From assembly GCF_008042035.1 (NCBI RefSeq), contig NZ_RDBL01000014.1, forward strand, positions 173,272 through 237,271: a DNA stretch of 64,000 bases, in the 5' to 3' direction. The notes under the pieces are model-generated. The model searched no databases and was not told the origin of the DNA. It saw only the letters and a program-made list of their open reading frames with translations. Positions 50,801-59,400 of this stretch are shown piece by piece. Numbering within the stretch: position 1 is the first letter of the stretch; each line of letters begins with the position of its first letter. A program made the position numbers and the translations under genes. Source of the stretch: Streptomyces sp. col6 (GTDB lineage: Bacteria > Actinomycetota > Actinomycetes > Streptomycetales > Streptomycetaceae).

Positions 50801-53402
50801 GGTGGAAGCGGGTGAGGGTGCCTTCGTCGCGGCGGAGTGTGCCGGTGACGAGGGCGGTGGTGTCGGTGGTCTCGGCGGTGTCCTGGAGTGCGGTGGTCAG
50901 GACGGGGTGCGGGCTGACCTCGACGAACACGGAGTGGCCGTCCTTCAGCAGCCTTTCGACGGTGGGGTGCAGCAGGACGGGGTTGCTCAGGTTCTCGTAC
51001 CAGTAGTCGCCGTCGAGTTCGGTGGTGTCGAGGGCACGGCCGTGCAGGGTGGAGTAGAAGGCGGTGGTGGTGGAGCGGGGGGTGATGTCGTGGAGGAGGG
51101 CGTGAAGGGCCGGTCGCAGGGGTTCGACGTGGGGGGTGTGGGAGGCGTAGTCGACGGGGATGGTGCGGGCGCGTACACCTTGGTCGTTGAGGTCCTGGAC
51201 GAGGGTGGCGAGGGCGTCGGCGGTGCCCGCGACGACGGTGCTGGAAGGGCCGTTGTGAGCGGCGATGTACAGATCGGGACGGTCGGCGAGCAGGGCGGAC
51301 GTGTCCTGCCGGCCGAGAGGCACGGACGCCATGCCGCCGGTGCCGGCGAGTTGGAGGATGGTGTGGGAGCGCAGGGCCACCACCTTGGCGGCGTCGTCGA
51401 GGGTGAGGGCGCCGGCGATGTACGCGGCGGCTATCTCGCCCTGGGAGTGGCCGATGACGGTGTGGGGGTGGATGCCGTGGTGCTGCCAGAGTTTGGCGAG
51501 GGAGGTCATCACCGCGAACAGCGCGGGCTGGATGACATCGACGCGGTCGATGGGCGGGCCCTCGGGCTCGCCGTTCAGTACGTCGAGCAGGTTCCACCCG
51601 GTGTAGGGCTGAAGCGCCTCGGAGGCGGCGGTGAGGTGGTCCGCGAACACCGGTGAGGTGGTGAGGAGTTCGCGGGCCATGCCCTCCCACTGCGAGCCCT
51701 GCCCCGGGAACACGAACACCGTCTTCCCGTGGTCGGTGGCGATCCCCTCCACCACAGTGGCCGACGGCACACCTCTGGCCAGCGAGTCCAGCGCGGGCAC
51801 CAGCTCCTCGCGGCTGCCCGGCACGACCACCGCCCGGTGGCCCAGCGTGGCCCGGCCCCGGGCCAGCACCGCACCGGCCGCCGCCGGATCGAGCTCCGGG
51901 CGCCCCTCGGCGTACGCACGCAGCCGCGCGGCCTGTTCCCGCAGCGCCTCCGGTTCGTGCGCGGACAGCAGCCACGGCACCACCGGGCCCTCCGGCGCGG
52001 TGTCCACCGGCGCCTCGGCGGCGGGCGCCTCCAGGATGATGTGCGCGTTCGTCCCGCTGATCCCGAACGACGACACGGCGGCCCGGCGCGGCCGGTCGTC
52101 CGGCTCCCAGTCACGGGACTCGGTCAGCAGCCGGACGGCCCCGGCCTCCCAGTCGACGTGCGGGGACGGCTCGTCCACATGCAGGGTGCGGGGCAGTACC
52201 CCGTGGCGCATGGCCTGCACCATCTTGATGATGCCGCCCACGCCGGCGGCGGCCTGGGTGTGCCCGATGTTCGACTTCAGCGAACCGAGCCACAAGGGCT
52301 GTCCGTCCGGCCGGTCCTGCCCGTACGTGGCGAGGAGTGCCTGCGCCTCGATCGGGTCGCCCAGCCTCGTACCCGTGCCGTGCGCCTCGACCGCGTCCAC
52401 CTCGCCGGTGGTCAGCCCGGCGTCCTCCAGGGCCTGCCGGATCACCCGCTGCTGCGACGGGCCGTTGGGCGCGGACAGCTGCCCGCTCGTACCGTCCTGG
52501 TTGACGGCGGACCCCCGTACGACGGCGAGGACCCGGTGGCCGTTGCGGCGGGCGTCCGACAGCCGCTCCACCAGCAGCAGCCCGACACCCTCGCCCCAGC
52601 CCGTACCGTCCGCCGCCGCCGCGAACGCCTTGCACCGGCCGTCCGGGGACAGCCCGCGCTGCCGGCTGAACTCGACGAAGAGACCCGGGGTCGCGATGAT
52701 CGTCGCCCCGCCCGCCAGCGCGAGATCGCACTCGCCCCGGCGCAGCGACTGCACCGCCAGATGCAGGGCCACCAGCGACGACGAGCACGCCGTGTCGATC
52801 GTCACCGCGGGGCCTTCGAGCCCGAAGGTGTACGACAGCCGCCCGGAGGCCACGGACCCGGCGCTGCCGGTGCCGATGTATCCCTCAAGACCGTCCGGGG
52901 CGCGACGGATGCGCCCGCCGTAATCCCCGTACATCACCCCGGCGAACACCCCGGTACGGGAGCCGCGCAGCGTGTCCGGATCGATGCCCGCCCGTTCGAA
53001 CGCCTCCCAGGCGGTCTCCAGGAGCAGCCGCTGCTGCGGATCGATGGCGACCGCCTCGCGCGGGCTGATCCCGAAGAACGCCGGGTCGAACCGGTCCGCC
53101 TCGTGCAGGAACCCGCCCTCACGCGCGTAGCTGCGGCCGGTCCGTTCCGGGTCGGGGTCGTAGAGCGCGGCCGTGTCCCATCCCCGGTTCTCCGGGAACG
53201 CGGAGATCGCGTCGGTGCCCGTGGCGACGACGTCCCACAGGTCCTCGGGGGAGCGAACCCCGCCGGGGTAGCGGCAGGACATGCCCACGATCGCGATCGG
53301 TTCGTGCCGCTCGGCCTCGGCCTCGGTCAGCCGCTGCCGGGTCTGGAGCAGGTCACTGGTCACGCGCTTGAGGTAGTCGCGGAGCCTGGCCTCGTTCGTC
53401 AT
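41850..53402 (-). CDS. Type I PKS, two modules: KS-AT-DH*-KR*-ACP and KS-AT-DH-ER-KR-ACP (AbyB2-like)
   Basis: A 3850-residue bimodular PKS. Docking helix at 1-33. First module: KS (Cys206), AT with GHSQGE (Ser653) and YASH, so methylmalonyl-CoA; DH with His959 in HALEGTPVLP but Thr1130 where catalytic Asp should be (HPALLTVAVQ); KR with SGGGDLAQ in place of TGGTGxLG and Ser1527 in place of catalytic Tyr; ACP (Ser1680). Reduction is therefore predicted absent. Second module: KS (Cys1910), methylmalonyl AT (Ser2359), DH (His2665, Asp2839), ER (SGAGGVGMAALQ), KR with TGGTGTLG, B-type LDD and Tyr3561, ACP (Ser3735): full reduction. C-terminal docking region ends TDEELFRALDEELGAS. GAGGAGAG precedes the ATG. 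Confidence 0.93.
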   Translation of the reverse strand: MTNEARLRDYLKRVTSDLLQTRQRLTEAEAERHEPIAIVGMSCRYPGGVRSPEDLWDVVATGTDAISAFPENRGWDTAALYDPDPERTGRSYAREGGFLHEADRFDPAFFGISPREAVAIDPQQRLLLETAWEAFERAGIDPDTLRGSRTGVFAGVMYGDYGGRIRRAPDGLEGYIGTGSAGSVASGRLSYTFGLEGPAVTIDTACSSSLVALHLAVQSLRRGECDLALAGGATIIATPGLFVEFSRQRGLSPDGRCKAFAAAADGTGWGEGVGLLLVERLSDARRNGHRVLAVVRGSAVNQDGTSGQLSAPNGPSQQRVIRQALEDAGLTTGEVDAVEAHGTGTRLGDPIEAQALLATYGQDRPDGQPLWLGSLKSNIGHTQAAAGVGGIIKMVQAMRHGVLPRTLHVDEPSPHVDWEAGAVRLLTESRDWEPDDRPRRAAVSSFGISGTNAHIILEAPAAEAPVDTAPEGPVVPWLLSAHEPEALREQAARLRAYAEGRPELDPAAAGAVLARGRATLGHRAVVVPGSREELVPALDSLARGVPSATVVEGIATDHGKTVFVFPGQGSQWEGMARELLTTSPVFADHLTAASEALQPYTGWNLLDVLNGEPEGPPIDRVDVIQPALFAVMTSLAKLWQHHGIHPHTVIGHSQGEIAAAYIAGALTLDDAAKVVALRSHTILQLAGTGGMASVPLGRQDTSALLADRPDLYIAAHNGPSSTVVAGTADALATLVQDLNDQGVRARTIPVDYASHTPHVEPLRPALHALLHDITPRSTTTAFYSTLHGRALDTTELDGDYWYENLSNPVLLHPTVERLLKDGHSVFVEVSPHPVLTTALQDTAETTDTTALVTGTLRRDEGTLTRFHHSLAHLHTHGIPVDWTPVVPDVADAPHDLPTYPFQHRSYWLEDAATDGDPESLGLHTTQHPLLTAATTLAQGDALLLTGRISLRTHPWLADHALEGTPVLPPAAAVELALEAGRLLGDLVVEELTVGTPVVFPAHGGVDVQLTAGAPGGDGRRELTLHTRAYDDGDDDGSLHRAWTSHVTGRLAPGPGSVPEPLTSWPPAGATPVDTDEVYARLEALGYGLGPAFQGPARLWRRGDEVYAEVSAPEVVAADAGRYGLHPALLTVAVQATALAQSDELLEPAVWSGVSLYAVGAGGLRVRVSRRGEGFAVLLADPTGAPVASVDSVLLRPPAAGALGRADRARHDWLLRTEWTVVPGTGAAVPYTEWTSSAEPAAELRDAFGATAHVLYEPAPEEGAAPGLVLLHASSASELLPALRAWTGDEANSHTHLVVLTHHAVTTSPDDVQDLTPSPVWGLVRAAQAENPGRITLADLDAEPASLTALPAALAAGEAQLALRNGEIRVPRLAVSDPQDTGEPPVLPEGSTVVVSGGGDLAQVAAVHAVTVLGARRVLLLSPARGLAERLEALGAEVVVAEGDAADREFLAGALAAHPVGAVFHAPAAPDPALLLSTSPEEFADRLRASGAAAWNLHELTLGLDLAAFVLLSPDASSALGGSGRADSAAVGTYLDALAQHRVALGLPGVSVSWGPRDTAFHGLARFDEDQVAAALGAALRSPARPVLLAARLDRAALTAQAGTGLLPPVLRSLVRTVRTAAGADAAAAGSLVSSLVGQPEPEQLRVLVELVGEQVAGVLRHSAGDSVDASRAFKDLGFDSLTAVELRNRLNTVTGLRLPATLVFDHPSPAALAAHLRDQLLGEGVTVATGGRAAIQDGEPIAIVSMACRYPGGVRTPEDLWRVVASESDVISPFPDNRGWDLDRLFDPDPAHPGTSYAREGGFLHDADRFDPGFFGISPREATSMDPQQRLLLESAWEAFERAGIDPTSLQGSRTGVFAGVVYTDYGSRVKLPADMEGYLGIGSAGSIASGRIAYTLGLEGPAVTVDTACSSSLVALHLAVQSLRRGECDLALAGGATVLANPDIFIGFSRQRGLAPDGRCKVFAAGADGTAFGEGVGLLLVERLSDARRNGHEVLAVVRGTATNQDGASNGLTAPNGPSQQRVIRQALADAGLTTADVDAMEAHGTGTTLGDPIEAQALIATYGQDRPAGQPLWLGSLKSNIGHTQAAAGVGGVIKMVQALRNGLLPKTLHVDEPSPHIDWEAGAVRLLTEAREWAPGDRPRRAGVSGFGMSGTNAHVVLEEAPEPVPSGEPAPDSDAPLPWLLYGHTAEALAEQAGQLRRHLQEHPETDPAPVAKALATGRAGLAHRAVVVARDRDRLLENLAGLERGAAGADAVRGTVTEAGRAVFVFPGQGSQWEGMARELLLTSPVFADHLTAASEALQPYTGWNLLDVLNGEPEGPPIDRVDVIQPALFAVMTSLAKLWQHHGIHPHTVIGHSQGEIAAAYIAGALTLDDAAKVVALRSHAILQLAGTGGMASVPLGHHDAQALLADHSDLYIAAHNGPTTTVVAGNAEALETLVEKLNSRDVRARAIPVDYASHTPHVHPLEETLHTLLHDITPQPTTTAFYSTLTNSFLDTTELDGDYWYRNLSNPVLFEPAVRALLDAGHSVFVEVSPHPVLTTALQDTAETTDTTALVTGTLRRDEGTLTRFHHSLAHLHTHGIPVDWTPALPAGAGRATDLPTYPFQRKRYWLEGPAAHSDAGSLGVDAADHPFLTASTTLAQDGTLLLTGRISLRTHPWLADHAVNGTPLLPATAHLELALQAGREAGSGTVDELTLEAPLFVPERGGVRVQVSVEAPDEEGRRQLAVHSRPDVPVDDVLGEGPGWTRHATGVLAPADAVPPWDGTHDETWPPVGATPLDTGDLYGELAALGYEYGPAFQNLTAAWRAGDTVHGEVSLAPELHAEAARFVLHPALLDSALHTLGLGDFLGEGIRLPFSWSGAVLRATGATALRVTVSPGDGGRDTVRVSVADPTGAPVVSVDDLTLRPLSPGQLPSAPGASAADSLYGPEWTEIDATPVPADRAAFDVLDATAPFEGAAPVAAGAAVEWLLGRLRDHLGDEGGAESRLVVLTRRAVAALPGDPVDLGAAPLWGLVRSAATENPGRVVLVDHDGERSSLDALASAVATGEPQFALRDGRVLVPRLRRAETAPVTVVPPAGVAGWRLETPGGSPDDLRAAAHPAAEAPLSEGQVRIEVRAAGLNFRDVLTALGMVPEATPLGTEAAGVVVETGPGVTGLAAGDRVFGLVPGAVGPLAVADRRLVARIPEGWSYAQAAGVPAVFTTAYYGLVELAGLRRGERVLIHSGAGGVGMAALQVARHIGAEVFATASPAKWGALRALGLDADHLASSRTTGFEQHVLDVTGRAETTAAPGVDVVLNSLTGEFIDASLRLLSPGGRFVEMGIADLRDPAEIAAQRPGVAYRPFELLDMDPDRVADTLARVLGLFERGELAPLPVTSWDVRRAPDAFRHFGQARQTGKVVLTLPPREEPDGTVLITGGTGTLGAALARHLVTAHGVRHLLLTGRRGPEAPGAAELADELTGLGAQVRIAACDAADRDALAGLLDSVPSAHPLTGVVHAAGVLDDGVLASLTPEKVRAVLRPKADAAWNLHELTQGLDLSLFVLFSSASGLLGGAGQGNYAAANVFLDALAGHRRLRGLPAVSLAWGMWEAASGMTGHLGGADRVRIARGGLVPMSVPEGLALFDAALADGRPLLVPAPLDGPGLRSLAEAGPGTGGVPAVLRSLVRAPAVRRAASGVRTTAASAADRPAALRGPERTQALLALVREQVAAVLGHLTADEITADRAFKEIGFDSLTAVELRNRISAATGLRLPTTTVFDFPTPTALAGRLAVLLAPDERTDAEELERLLESVTVGGEGFDALRERLRAALWLWDEQAAEPEAGEAPDDDLETATDEELFRALDEELGAS
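45637..46583 (-). repeat. Methylmalonyl-AT DNA repeat, second-module copy
   Basis: Two blocks (45637-45822 and 46207-46583) are almost identical in DNA to 50755-50940 and 51325-51701 in the preceding module, with the same block lengths (186 and 377 bp) and only scattered substitutions. The intervening part is more diverged. Confidence 0.85.
50755..51701 (-). repeat. Methylmalonyl-AT DNA repeat, first-module copy
   Basis: Partner of the repeat at 45637-46583. Blocks 50755-50940 and 51325-51701 encode the AT core (PGQGSQWEGMAREL, GHSQGEIAAAYIAG) and the post-AT linker. Confidence 0.85.
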
Positions 53403-53430
53403 GCGACGTCAACTCTCCTCGTCGTACGGG

Positions 53431-56400
53431 CTATTCGGAGCCGAGCTGTCCGTCGATGAGCTCGAAGAGCTCGTCGTCGGACGCCTGGTCCAGCAGGGGG
53501 GTGGCAGGGATGTCGGTGGTGGGTACGGAGATGTCTCCGGCCGCCGCGAGGCGGGCCTGCAGCGAGGCCAGCCGGGCGGCGATCCGCTCGCGGGCCTCCG
53601 CGTCGAGCGCGGCCCCGTCGAAGGCGGCCTCCAGCTCGTCGATACGAGCCAGGGCGGAGGCCGGGCCGCCGGGCAGCCGGTCGGTCAGCTCCGCGTGGAG
53701 ATGGGCGGCGAGCGCGGTCGCGGTCGGCCGGTCGAACAGCAGCGTGGTGGGCAGCCGGAGTCCGGTCTCGGCGCCGAGCCGGTTGCGCAGCTCGACGGCG
53801 GTCAGGGAGTCGAAGCCCAGGTCGAGCAGGCCCCGGTCGGCGGGAACGGGCCGGTTCGACGGGTGGCCCAGCGTCTCCGCCACCGCCGCCCGCACCAGGT
53901 CGAGCACCAGGCGCGGGCGCTCCTCCTCGGCCGCTTCCGCCAGCTTCCTGACCCAGGGGGCCTCGCCGTCGGCCCCGCCGCCCGTTCCGGACACCGGCAC
54001 CTGCCGCCGCTCCGGCAGACCCACCAGGGACCGCAGCAGCGGCGGCACCCGGTCCGGGTCGCCGAGCCGGCGCAGCGCCGAGGTGTCCAGCCGGGCCGGG
54101 ACCAGACCCGGAAGCCCCGAGGCCAGCGCCGCGTCGAACAGCTCAAGCCCCTCCTCCGCCGTGAGGGGCGCGACCCCGGTACGCGCGATCCTGGCGAGGT
54201 CCGCGGCGGTGAGCGCGTCACCGAGACCGCCGGACTGCTCCCAGAGCCCCCAGGCCAGCGAGGTGGCGGGCAGCCCGAGCGCGTGGCGGTGGTGGGCCAG
54301 CGCGTCCAGGTAGGTGTTCGCCGCCGCGTAGTTGGCCTGGCCGGCGTTGCCGATGATCCCGGCCACCGAGGAGAACAGCACGAAGGCGGCCTGTCCGATG
54401 CCCCGCTCAAGGGTCAGCTCGTGCAGCAGCAGGGCGGCGTCGGCCTTGGGCCGCAGGACGGTCGTGAACGCCTCGTCCGTCAGTGCCTCCAGCGTCGCAT
54501 CCGCCGTGACGCCCGCCGCGTGCACGACGGCGCTCAGCGGATGGCCGTCCGGCACGGAGTCGAGCAGGGCCGACACGGCCGCCCGGTCCGCGAGATCGCA
54601 GGCGGTGAGCGTGACGTCCGCACCCAGACCGGTCAGGTGAACGACCAGTTCCCGGGCGCCGGGGGCGTCCGGCCCGCGCCGTCCGGTCAGCAGCAGCCGC
54701 CGCACCCCGTGCCGGGTGACGAGCCGTTCGGCGACGAGCCGTCCCAGCGCCCCCGTCGCACCGGTCACGAGCACCGTGCCCGGCAGTTCCGTACGGCTCT
54801 CCGCCGGAAGCGGGATTCGGGCCAGTCGCGGGACGAGCACCGCCCCGTCGCGCAGGGCGAGTTGCGGCTCGCCGGTGCTCAGAGCGGCGTCCCGTACACC
54901 GGACGAGGCGTCCGACCCGTCCGTGTCGACCAGGACGAACCGTCCGGGGTGCTCGGTCCGGGCCGTACGCACCAGGCCCCACCACGTCGAGCGGTCGAGC
55001 CCGGACACCGGGTCGCCGTCCTCGACGGCCACCGCCCGCCGCGTCGTCACGACGAGCCTGGCCCCGCCGAAGCGGTCGTCGGCCACCCAGTCGCGCAGCA
55101 CCCGAGCGAGGGCGGGCAGGGAACGCGGCTCCTCGTCCAGCAGGGCGTCGCCCCCGAACCGGCCCTCCGCCTCCGCGATCCGCAGCGCCTCGTCGTACCC
55201 GACCGCGACCGCCCGGCCGGCGGGGACGGCCCGCTCATTCCACTCCACCCGGTAGAGCCCGCCCCCGCCCCGGCGCGCCTGCGCGAACCGGGCCGGGTCG
55301 GCCTCCCGTACGACCAGCGCGTCCACGGACAGCACCGGCGTACCGGACTCGTCGGTGATCAGCAGCGCGGTGGTGTCGGGCCCGGCCGGCGACAGGCGCA
55401 CCCGCGCCGATCCGGTCCCGGGACCGTGTACCCGCACCCCGTTCCAGGAGAACGGCACCGGCAGCCCGCCCGACGGACCGGGACCGGCGAGCGCGAGTGG
55501 GTGCAGGGCCGCGTCGACGAGCGCGGGGGCCACGAGCCGGCCGCCGGCGTCTTCCACGTCGATCGCGACCTCGGCGTACCGGCTTCCGTCCGCCGGATCT
55601 CGCCAGGCGGCCCGCAGGCCCTGGAAGGCGGGGCCGTACGCATAGCCCAGTGCGGCCAGTTCCGCATAGGCATCGCCCACCTCGACGGGCTCGGCTCCCG
55701 CCGGCGGCCAGGCACCCGTCAGAGGCGCCGGGCCCACGGCGGACTCCGGTGCGAGGACCCCGGAGGCGTGTACCGTCCACGGCTCCCCTTCGGCCTCCGC
55801 CGCCCGCGAGTGGACCGTCACCGGCCGCCTGTCGTCCGTGCCCGGCGCGCCGACACTCACCTGCACCCGCACGGAGCCCGTGTCCGGCAGCAGGAGCGGG
55901 TCGCTCAGCGTCAGTTCGTCGAGTACGGGAGTGCCGGCCTCCCGGCCCGCGTACAGGGCGAGTTCGAGGAGCGCGGCCCCGGGCAGGACGACGGATCCGA
56001 GCACCGCGTGGTCGGCCAGCCACGGATGCGTGGCGGTCGACAGCAGCCCGGTGTGGACCGTACCGGCGTCACCGGCGAGGTCGACGGCGGCCCCGAGCAG
56101 CGGGTGGTCGGTCGCCCCGAGCCCCGCCTGCTCGACCCGGGCCGCTCCGGCCGGAGCCGCCGGGCGGTCCAGCCAGTACCGCTCGCGCTGGAAGGGATAC
56201 GTGGGCAGCTCGACGGGCCGGCAGCCGTCCCGTACTCCGTACACCGCCCCGCCGACCGTGCCACCGGCGGCATGCAGTGCGCCCAGCGCCTCCGGCAGCG
56301 AGCGCAGCTCGGAGCGGTCGCGGCGCAGCAACGGCAGCGACACGGCGTCCGGGTGCGTATCGGCGGCCATGGTCGCGAGCACCGCGTCGGGGCCCAGCTC

Positions 56401-59400
56401 CACGAACGCGCCGATGCCCAGCTCCTTGAGCGCGCCGACGCCGTCCGCGAAACGGACCGCCTCACGGGCCTGCCGGACCCAGTAGCCGGGCGACGCCAGC
56501 TCGTCCGGGTCCACGGGGGCCCCGGTGAGATCGGAGATCACCGGCAGGCCCGGCGGCCGGAAGGCGAGAGCGGACAGCACCTCCCGGAACTCCGCGAGCG
56601 CCGGTTCCATCAGCGGCGAGTGGAAGGCGTGGCTCACGGTGAGCCTGCGCGTCCGGGCGCCCGATTCCTGCGCACGGGCGGCCACTTCGTTCACCGCGCC
56701 GGCCTCGCCCGACACCACCGTGGCGCGCGGGCCGTTGAGCGCGGCAATGGCCGCCCGGTCTTCGAGACCGGTCAGCAGCCGTGTCACCGCGTCCTCGTCG
56801 AGCTCCACGGCGAGCATCGCGCCCCCGGCCGGCAGCCCCTGCATCAGCCGCCCCCGGGCCGCGACCAGCGTCGCCGCGTCGGCGAGCGACAGCACCCCGG
56901 CCACGTGTGCGGCGGCCACCGATCCGATGGAGTGCCCGAGCAGCGCGTCCGGCCGCACACCGAAGTGCTCCAGGAGCCGGAAGAGCGCCGTCTCCAGCGC
57001 GAACAGGGCCGGTTGGGTGTACCGGGTCTCGTCGAGCAGGGCCGCCTCCGGCGTGCCCTCGGCGGCGAACACGATCTCGCGCAGCGAGCGCCCGAGGTGC
57101 GGGTCCAGCGCGGCGCAGGCCGCGTCGAAGGCGGCGGCGAACGCGTCGTGCGCCGCGTACAGCTCACGGCCCGCCCCGGCGCGCTGGCTGCCCTGGCCGG
57201 TGAAGAGGAACGCGGTCCGGATCCGCTCGGGCGCCACGACCTGCGGGGTCTCGCCCGCCGCGACGGCGGCGAGGGCACGCAGCGCCTCGTCGCGGCCGGC
57301 CGCGACGAACGAGACGCGGTGCTCGAAGGCACCGGGGCCGGCGGCGAGGGCCGCCGACACGTCGGCGGGGTCCGGGTGGGGGCTGCGGTCGAGTACGCCG
57401 GCCAGTTGCGCGGCCCGCGCGCGGAGTGCGCCGGGCGTGTGACCGGAGACGAGCCACGGGACGGGGCGCGCGGCGGGGGTGGACGCGCGCTCACCGTCGG
57501 CGGGTGCCTCCGAGCGCACCTGGGCGTCGGGGTGGGGCGCGTCCGTGTCGGCCGGTGTCGCCTGGGCGTTGGTGCGGGGCGAGTCCGCGTCGGCCGGGGC
57601 CTCCGGGCTCACCTGGGCCGCGGCGTGCTGTGCGTCCGTGTCGGCCGGGGCCTCCAGGATCACGTGGGCGTTGGTCCCGCTGATCCCGAACGACGACACC
57701 GCGGCCCTCCGGGGCCGCTCCCGCTCCGGCCAGGGCGTCGTCTCGGTGAGCAGCGCGACACCACCCTGGGCCCAGTCGACATGCGGGGTGGGCCGGTCGA
57801 TGTGCAGGCTCCTGGGCAGGGACCCGTGCCGCATGGACAGCACGGTCTTGATCACGCCCGCGACACCGGCGGCGGCCTGCGTGTGCCCGATGTTCGACTT
57901 CACCGAACCCAGCAACAGGGGCTGTTCGTCCGGCCGGTCCTGCCCGTAGACCGCGAGGAGCGCCTGCGCCTCGATCGGATCGCCGAGCCTGGTCCCCGTC
58001 CCGTGCGCCTCGACGGCGTCCACATCCCGGGCGGCGAGGCCCGCCCGGTCCAGCGCCTCGCGGATGACCCGCTGCTGGGAGGGGCCGTTGGGTGCGGTGA
58101 GGCCGTTGCTCGCTCCGTCCTGGTTGACGGCGGAGCCGCGCAGCACGGCCAGCACCTCATGGCCATTGCGGCGGGCGTCCGACAGCCGCTCCACCAGCAG
58201 CAGCCCGACACCCTCGCCCCAGCCCGTGCCGTCGGCGGCCTCCGCGAACGGCTTGCACCGCCCGTCGGCGGAGAGCCCGCGCTGCCGGCTGAACTCCACG
58301 AAGGTCGCGGGCCCGGCCATCACCGTCACCCCGCCGGCGAGGGCGAGGTCGCACTCGCCCTGCCGCAGCGCCTGGGCCGCGAGATGCAGGGCGACCAAGG
58401 AGGAGGAGCAGGCCGTGTCCACGGTGACCGCGGGACCTTCGAGACCGAAGGTGTACGCGACCCGGCCGGAGGCGACACTGCCCGCGCTGCCGCTGACGAG
58501 ATACCCCTCGACCTCACCGGGCGCGTTGGGCGCCTGGTGGAGCCGGGCTCCGTAGTCGTTGTACATCACCCCGGCGAACACCCCGGTTCGGGACCCGCGC
58601 AGCCCGGCCGGGTCGATAGCGGCCCGCTCGAACGTCTCCCAGGCCGTCTCCAGGAGCAGCCGTTGCTGCGGGTCCGTGGTCAGGGCCTCGCGCGGGCTCA
58701 TCCCGAAGAACTCCGGGTCGAAGTCGGCGGCCGTGTGCAGGAACCCGCCCTCCCTGGCGTACGAGGTGCCGGGCCGGGAGGCGTCCGGATCGTAGAGCCC
58801 GTCCAGGTCCCAGCCCCGGTCCGTCGGGAAGCCGGAGACGGCGTCCGTCTCCTCGCTGACCAGCCGCCACAGCTCCTCGGGTGTGGTCACCCCGCCCGGG
58901 AACCGGCAGGCCATGGAGACGATCGCGATCGGATCGTCGGAGACGGCGGTGCGGGTGGAAACGGCGGCTACTACGGGCGCGGCCCCGTCCACGCCGAGTT
59001 CGTCCCGCAGCAGCGCGGCGAGCGCCTGCGGGGTCGGGTGGTCGAAGACCAGCGTCGTCGGCAGCCGCAGACCGGTGGCCGCCCCGAGCCGGTTGCGCAG
59101 GTCCACGGCGGCGAGCGAGTCGAAGCCGAGATCCGTGAAGGCGCGCCCCTCCGGTACCGCCCCCGCGTCCGTGTGGCCGAGCACGGTGGCCGTGGTGGCC
59201 CGCACCAGCTCCAGCAGCCTCCGCTCCACCTCCTCGGCCGACAGCCCGGCCAACTGCTCTGCGAACGTCGAACCGGATGCCACGGATGCGGAGTTGACCG
59301 CCCTGCGGGGACGCCTCGGCGCCAGCGAGCGCAGCGGAGCCGGGACCGACGTACCCCCGTCGCCCAGGGTGGCGGTGGCGAATCGGGAAGCGACGAGTAC

